Part shown: one piece after another, positions 13,048-16,313 of the stretch
Position numbering within the stretch: position 1 is the stretch's first letter
How the letters are laid out: every line of letters begins with the position of its first letter
Assembly (NCBI GenBank): GCA_027366075.1
Contig: DAHXLI010000035.1
Location: forward strand, 1-16,313
DNA: 16,313 nucleotides
Origin: Candidatus Parvarchaeota archaeon
GTDB taxonomy: Archaea; Nanobdellota; Nanobdellia; Parvarchaeales; Parvarchaeaceae
Reading direction: 5' to 3'
Notes under the pieces: model-generated
Seen by the model: the letters and a program-made list of their open reading frames with translations, nothing else
Databases searched by the model: none
What the model was told of the DNA's origin: nothing
Program-made: the position numbers and the translations under genes

Positions 13048-13338
13048 ATGCAAATACCTAATCAGATGGACAGGGGGGAGTTGGAACAAAGGAGAAGACT
13101 CGAAAAACTAAAACAAGAACTGTTCAGCAAACACCTGACAAAAGAAGCCCGCGAAAGACTGGGGAATCTTAGATATGCGCACCCAGAACTTGCAGAGAGC
13201 GTAGAAAATATGCTCCTCCAATCTGCCATGGCCAATAGGATAAAAGGGCTCATAGACGACGATAAATTAAAAGAGCTTCTAAACGTAATTTCGCATCCAA
13301 AAGATGAAAGAAAAATAGTTTTCAATAGGAAAATATGA
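13048..13338 (+). CDS. PDCD5-like DNA-binding protein (TFAR19 family)
   Basis: The 96-residue product has the PDCD5 layout: a charged N-terminal helix (GELEQRRRLEKLKQELFSKH), then LTKEARERLGNLRYAHPELA, then EDMLLQSAMANRI-type helix (here VENMLLQSAMANRIKGLIDD) and a basic end DERKIVFNRKI. Archaeal members are annotated as DNA-binding proteins; the exact role is not settled. This gene normally lies between eS19 and eL39 in archaea, as it does here. The stop overlaps the eL39 start (ATGA). Confidence 0.9.
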   Translation: MQIPNQMDRGELEQRRRLEKLKQELFSKHLTKEARERLGNLRYAHPELAESVENMLLQSAMANRIKGLIDDDKLKELLNVISHPKDERKIVFNRKI

Positions 13339-13481
13339 CAAAGAACAAATCCGCCAAAAACAAAAGAGCGTTGATAAAGCGGGCGAGAAAATCGAGTAGA
13401 CCGCCAGTTTTTGCGCAACTAAGAAAGTTTGGTACGAGAAGGATAGATAGATCCAGATTGAACCCAAACGTAGGTAGATAA
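13335..13481 (+). CDS. rpl39e: Large-subunit ribosomal protein eL39 (divergent)
   Basis: The 48-residue, strongly basic product begins MTKNKSAKNKRALIKRARK and continues RPPVFAQLRKFGTRR. The eL39 pattern is N-terminal basic residues, then 'R-x-P-x-W/F', then a basic tail. The usual tryptophans (PVWV near the middle and RxWRR near the end) are missing; PVF replaces PVW. The call leans on size, charge and position between the PDCD5-like gene and eL31, the place of rpl39e in many archaea. It starts in the ATGA overlap at 13335 and ends one base before eL31. In the ribosome eL39 lines the exit tunnel. Confidence 0.7.
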   Translation: MTKNKSAKNKRALIKRARKSSRPPVFAQLRKFGTRRIDRSRLNPNVGR

Positions 13482-13482
13482 A

Positions 13483-13758
13483 ATGGCAGAGCAGAGAATA
13501 ATGACGATAAACCTTAGGAGGGCGATAGAAGCCGTTCCAAGATATAAACGAGCCGCGGCGGCAGCGAAATTCATGTCACGATTTGTAGGAAGACATATGA
13601 AAGCGCAGAGAGTCCGCTTAGACGTACCAGTGAATAACGAATTGTTTCGGAATAGCATAAAAAATCCGCCGACTAAAATGCGCGTAATATGCTCAAAAGA
13701 CGAGAAGAAAGTAGTCACAGTAAGTTTGATAAAAACAGAGACAGCTGAAAAGAAATAA
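13483..13758 (+). CDS. rpl31e: Large-subunit ribosomal protein eL31
   Basis: The 91-residue product has the L31e features: RIMTINLRRAIEAVPRYKRA, then FVGRHMKAQRVRLDVPVNN, and NPPTKMRVICSKDEKKVV. eL31 sits beside the polypeptide exit tunnel, near where SRP and chaperones dock. The start lies one base after eL39 and the stop one base before prefoldin alpha. In many archaea eIF6 and L18Ae follow; they are missing here, so prefoldin is reached directly. Confidence 0.93.
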   Translation: MAEQRIMTINLRRAIEAVPRYKRAAAAAKFMSRFVGRHMKAQRVRLDVPVNNELFRNSIKNPPTKMRVICSKDEKKVVTVSLIKTETAEKK

Positions 13759-13759
13759 G

Positions 13760-14185
13760 ATGGAAATAAATGAGGAAGACCTGAGTAAGCGCCTTCTAGA
13801 AATCGAATACATAAGGAGAGAATTAGAAAATTACGTCAATGCGCTTAACGCTTTGCAGATGACTCAGGAGTCTCTAGCTCGTTCCCTTCTTGGTCTAGGT
13901 GGATTAAAGGGACATGACAAGGAGGTCATGGTGCCCTACAGCCAAGACATATTCTTTAGAGGCGCGATCTCCGACACGTCTTCAGCATTGGTAAATATCG
14001 GGAGCAATATATTTAGAAATTTGTCGATGCAGGACTTAAAAGCAAAATTAGAGAAAGACCTAGGTGAAGTGGAAAAGAACGTCGAGCAGATAGCGGAAAT
14101 AATACAAAAATTACAAGAAGAGGGTTCTAAATTAGAGCAGGAAGCGAACGAGATGTATAAGCAATATAATGCGGCTATAAAATAG
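13760..14185 (+). CDS. pfdA: Prefoldin subunit alpha
   Basis: The 141-residue product shows two coiled-coil arms (about 8-46 and 90-140) around a beta-hairpin region (about 50-88) with LGLGGLKGHDKEVMVPYSQD and GAISDTSSALVNIGSN. Two alpha and four beta subunits form the jellyfish-shaped prefoldin hexamer, which holds nascent chains and passes them to the thermosome. Length is typical. The beta subunit is not in the window. It lies one base after eL31 and two bases before ftsY, coupling folding and targeting genes with ribosome parts. Confidence 0.9.
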   Translation: MEINEEDLSKRLLEIEYIRRELENYVNALNALQMTQESLARSLLGLGGLKGHDKEVMVPYSQDIFFRGAISDTSSALVNIGSNIFRNLSMQDLKAKLEKDLGEVEKNVEQIAEIIQKLQEEGSKLEQEANEMYKQYNAAIK

Positions 14186-14187
14186 GT

Positions 14188-15393
14188 ATGTTTGATTTCA
14201 TAAAGAAAAAAATAAAAGAGTCTATAAATTCTATACAGAAAAAACTCGTAAAAGAAGAAGAATCGGAAGAAAAGAAGCTCGAGAAACGGGAGCAGACAAA
14301 CGGTAAGGCAGAGAATAATCCCCAAGGGAGGATAACCGAAATAACCTCCTTAAAAGAACCAGTAGAAAAACCTACCCAAAAAGAGAAGCCAGTTGAGAGA
14401 CAGGACACTAAAGAGATTGAAAAGCAACCAGAGGAAAATAACATAAAGCGGATAGGAGAAGAGATTCCTGGGGCCGAAAAAAGCAAGCCTAAAACTAGAG
14501 AAAAGATAAAAACAGAAGTAGATAAAGAAAGGAACAAAAAGCACCACCTCTTCTCTCACAGGATAAGTGATGACGACATAGATGGCATATACAATGGAAT
14601 AAGAGAAGCTTTGCTTGAAAATAATGTCGCAATCGTAGTCCTAGAGGCGATACACAAGGACCTTAGAGAAAGCCTAGTCAGAAAAGAAGTTTCATTTTTA
14701 AGCAATAAGAAAGAGATCGAGGGCGCAATCAAAAAAAGCATAGCCGATGTGATGTTAGAGTATCCGATAGAAAAACTTATTTCAGAAATCAGACAGAAGA
14801 AACCATACACGATTTTATTTGTCGGAGTCAATGGCGCTGGAAAGACTACGACGCTGGCTAAACTTATAAGGTTCTTTTCGAAACAAGGCCTTAAAATTGT
14901 AGTTTCTGCTAGTGACACATTCAGGGCAGCATCCATAGAACAATTAGAGATACACACAAAGAAATTGGGAGCGAAGATAATAAAACATAACTACGGCGCA
15001 GATCCGGCGGCGGTCGCATTCGACGCGATAAAACATGCAAAAATCGATGGCTCCGATCTGGTTTTGATAGACACTGCAGGAAGGAGCGATATAAACAAGA
15101 ATCTAATAGATGAACTGAAGAAGATAAAAAGAGTCAGCAAGCCGGATCTTACCATATTCATCGGCGACGCGCTTACCGGCAACGATGCCGTGAACCAGGC
15201 AAAAATATTTGATAAAGAGATAGGGATAGATGCCACGATATTATCCAAAGCGGACGTCGACAAGAAAGGTGGCGCCGTCATATCGATTTCGTACGTCACT
15301 AAAAAACCAATAATGTTTTTAGGGACCGGTCAAGGCTATGACGACCTAGTGCCGTTTGACAAAGAGAAAACGGCAGAATTTCTTTTGGATTAG
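14188..15393 (+). CDS. ftsY: Signal recognition particle receptor FtsY
   Basis: The 401-residue product is the SRP receptor GTPase that docks SRP-ribosome complexes at the membrane. A short basic start is followed by a long Lys/Glu-rich linker (about 15-120, low complexity). The N domain begins near residue 125 (DDDIDGIYNGIREALLEN). The GTPase carries GVNGAGKT (213-220), the insertion-box DTFRA (243-247), DTAGR (295-299) and LSKAD (352-356, with Ser where Thr is usual). The end GTGQGYDDLVPFD is the conserved closing motif. It closes the operon. It converges with the glycosyltransferase gene, with only 3 bases between the stops. Srp54, often next, is absent. Confidence 0.96.
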   Translation: MFDFIKKKIKESINSIQKKLVKEEESEEKKLEKREQTNGKAENNPQGRITEITSLKEPVEKPTQKEKPVERQDTKEIEKQPEENNIKRIGEEIPGAEKSKPKTREKIKTEVDKERNKKHHLFSHRISDDDIDGIYNGIREALLENNVAIVVLEAIHKDLRESLVRKEVSFLSNKKEIEGAIKKSIADVMLEYPIEKLISEIRQKKPYTILFVGVNGAGKTTTLAKLIRFFSKQGLKIVVSASDTFRAASIEQLEIHTKKLGAKIIKHNYGADPAAVAFDAIKHAKIDGSDLVLIDTAGRSDINKNLIDELKKIKRVSKPDLTIFIGDALTGNDAVNQAKIFDKEIGIDATILSKADVDKKGGAVISISYVTKKPIMFLGTGQGYDDLVPFDKEKTAEFLLD

Positions 15394-15396
15394 ACT

Positions 15397-16113
15397 TTAT
15401 CTTACCGGTTCATAGAAATCTAATGGAAGGACTTTATTCTTTACGATTTTTAAAGTAAATGCGTATATCGCGGTCATACAGTAAGAAAATAGTCCGAAAT
15501 TCTGTGCTCGCCTATCAGAAGTATAGCACTTTGAATTCGAGAGAAGTTTTAATTTGCCAGACTTCAGTATTTCCCTGTTTAGATCGAAATTGCTGAAGAT
15601 CGGGGTCCTTTCGTCGAAGCCATTCGTGTTTAGGAATGCGGCCCTCTCATAAAAACAACAGCAGGGGTAGGAAAGTCCCGAATTAAGCAAAGCCCCGATA
15701 TAGTATATAGGGTTTATTATGTAAGCCCTAAACATCTCATAGAATTTGTTTTGTGTCGCCCATTCTATCAACGGAAAGCCGGCGATAGTGCCAGTCTCGG
15801 CTTCTCTTTTGAATACAGAAAGACAATCGGGCCACATAGTGGTGTCAGCATCAAGGAAGACAAGGAACTTTCCATTGGAATTCATCGCACCGAAATTCCT
15901 TGCGAAAGATGCACCCGGTTTTGTCACATTTAACACCGTCGCATCATATTCTTTTGCTATCTGGATGGTTCCGTCTACGGAGTGATAATCAGAAATGATT
16001 ATTTCGTAATCCTGGAACTTCTGCCTTTTTATGCTCTCTAAAGTACCGCGCAAATATTTGCTTTCTGAGAACGTGGGTATTATTATACTGAAAAACGGTC
16101 CTGTGTCAGCCAT
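15397..16113 (-). CDS. GT2-family glycosyltransferase
   Basis: The 238-residue product is a GT-A fold enzyme: FFSIIIPTFSESKYLRGTLES at the N-terminus, a nucleotide-binding segment (IISDYHSVDGT, 39-49), ASFARNFGA (68-76), and the catalytic metal motif FLVFLDADTTMWPD with D88-x-D90. The acceptor side holds an unusual CCC (151-153) and NTNGFDERTPIFSNFDLNRE. It transfers a sugar from an activated nucleotide donor, probably onto a lipid or protein glycan. It has no transmembrane anchor, though residues 205-223 form a hydrophobic, possibly membrane-associated helix. The start has a TATA box (16131-16138) about 22 bases upstream. Donor and acceptor cannot be read from the sequence. Confidence 0.88.
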   Translation of the reverse strand: MADTGPFFSIIIPTFSESKYLRGTLESIKRQKFQDYEIIISDYHSVDGTIQIAKEYDATVLNVTKPGASFARNFGAMNSNGKFLVFLDADTTMWPDCLSVFKREAETGTIAGFPLIEWATQNKFYEMFRAYIINPIYYIGALLNSGLSYPCCCFYERAAFLNTNGFDERTPIFSNFDLNREILKSGKLKLLSNSKCYTSDRRAQNFGLFSYCMTAIYAFTLKIVKNKVLPLDFYEPVR

Positions 16114-16130
16114 GGTAGATTTTATCTCTG

Positions 16131-16138
16131 TATAAATT
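16131..16138 (-). promoter_or_regulatory. TATA box of the GT2 gene
   Basis: AATTTATA on the minus strand, centred about 22 bases before ATG 16113, fits the leaderless spacing seen across the window. Confidence 0.4.
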
Positions 16139-16198
16139 TAAGTGTGATTTTTATTGTATTCCTTCGAATAAAACGACTGGCATAATGTCATTCGGAGG

Positions 16199-16252
16199 AT
16201 AGGCTCGTGTACGAAACCAATAAAGATATAGAGAGCTGTTTCCCGAGCCTGT
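16199..16252 (+). ncRNA. Candidate structured RNA hairpin at the window end
   Basis: AGGCTCG (16201-16207) is fully complementary to CGAGCCT (16244-16250). The stem extends outward by a U-G and an A-U pair to give 9 bp. A second stem, GAAAC (16213-16217) with GTTTC (16238-16242), lies above an asymmetric loop (5 bases against 1). Two nested stems in register suggest an RNA element, such as a leader or small RNA, for something beyond the edge. GGAGG at 16194-16198 sits just before it. Confidence 0.3.
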
Positions 16253-16313
16253 AAATATAAATGAAGACATAGGTAATGATGTTAGTCCTGTTGTTTCAGG
16301 GGTACTAATATAA

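Noticed and set aside
1..16313. CRISPR arrays, insertion sequences, rRNA genes or integrase attachment sites
   Set aside because: No regularly spaced repeats, transposase motifs or terminal inverted repeats were found; the tRNA gene has no duplicated 3' end in the window.

Overview
The window reads as a compact chromosomal segment from a small-genome archaeon. The archaeal assignment rests on a family-D DNA polymerase large subunit (DP2), RNase P protein 4, eS19, eL39, eL31, a PDCD5-like protein, prefoldin alpha and FtsY in an archaeal gene order. TATA boxes lie about 24-30 bases from many start codons (leaderless transcription), and a class III (type IV pilin-like) signal peptide is present. 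The pilin-LamG surface protein, very short intergenic gaps and many tiny genes point to a DPANN lineage, possibly Micrarchaeota-like. That lineage guess is inference; no rRNA is present to test it.

Layout. 1-526: wreckage of toxin-antitoxin genes. The tail of a minimal nucleotidyltransferase overlaps a truncated HEPN gene, which collides head-on with a VapB-like antitoxin gene carrying a palindromic operator. 763-1977: a pilin-like protein with a LamG-type adhesive domain. 2287-5709: polC (DP2), with zinc fingers, the NCDGDE active-site motif and a terminal PCNA-binding peptide. 5735-6826 (minus): four CBS domains fused to a domain with the secondary-structure pattern of ribosome-hibernation factors. 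6924-7529 (minus): a four-helix membrane protein. 7698-8947: a degenerate GT2/GtrA membrane protein followed by a small two-helix partner. 8961-9444: small genes and tRNA-Ala(CGC). 9497-9949: another membrane protein.

9992-10797: the uL13-uS9 operon. 10759-12180 (minus): small unknown proteins, a zinc-ribbon/Hsp20-like protein, a charge-segregated microprotein and a structured segment that may be an RNA gene. 12329-15393: a tight information-processing operon, rnp4-rps19e-PDCD5-rpl39e-rpl31e-pfdA-ftsY, with overlaps or gaps of only a few bases. It couples tRNA maturation, ribosome parts, co-translational folding and membrane targeting. eIF6 and L18Ae, often found in this neighbourhood in other archaea, are absent. 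15397-16113 (minus): a GT2 glycosyltransferase. The last 170 bases hold a strong hairpin and possible remnants of a frameshifted reading frame.

The leads most worth following are the CBS-HPF fusion, the broken HEPN/VapB locus, the possible RNA or microprotein at 10759-10911, the hairpin at 16199-16252, and the repeated use of palindromic TATA boxes between divergent genes.
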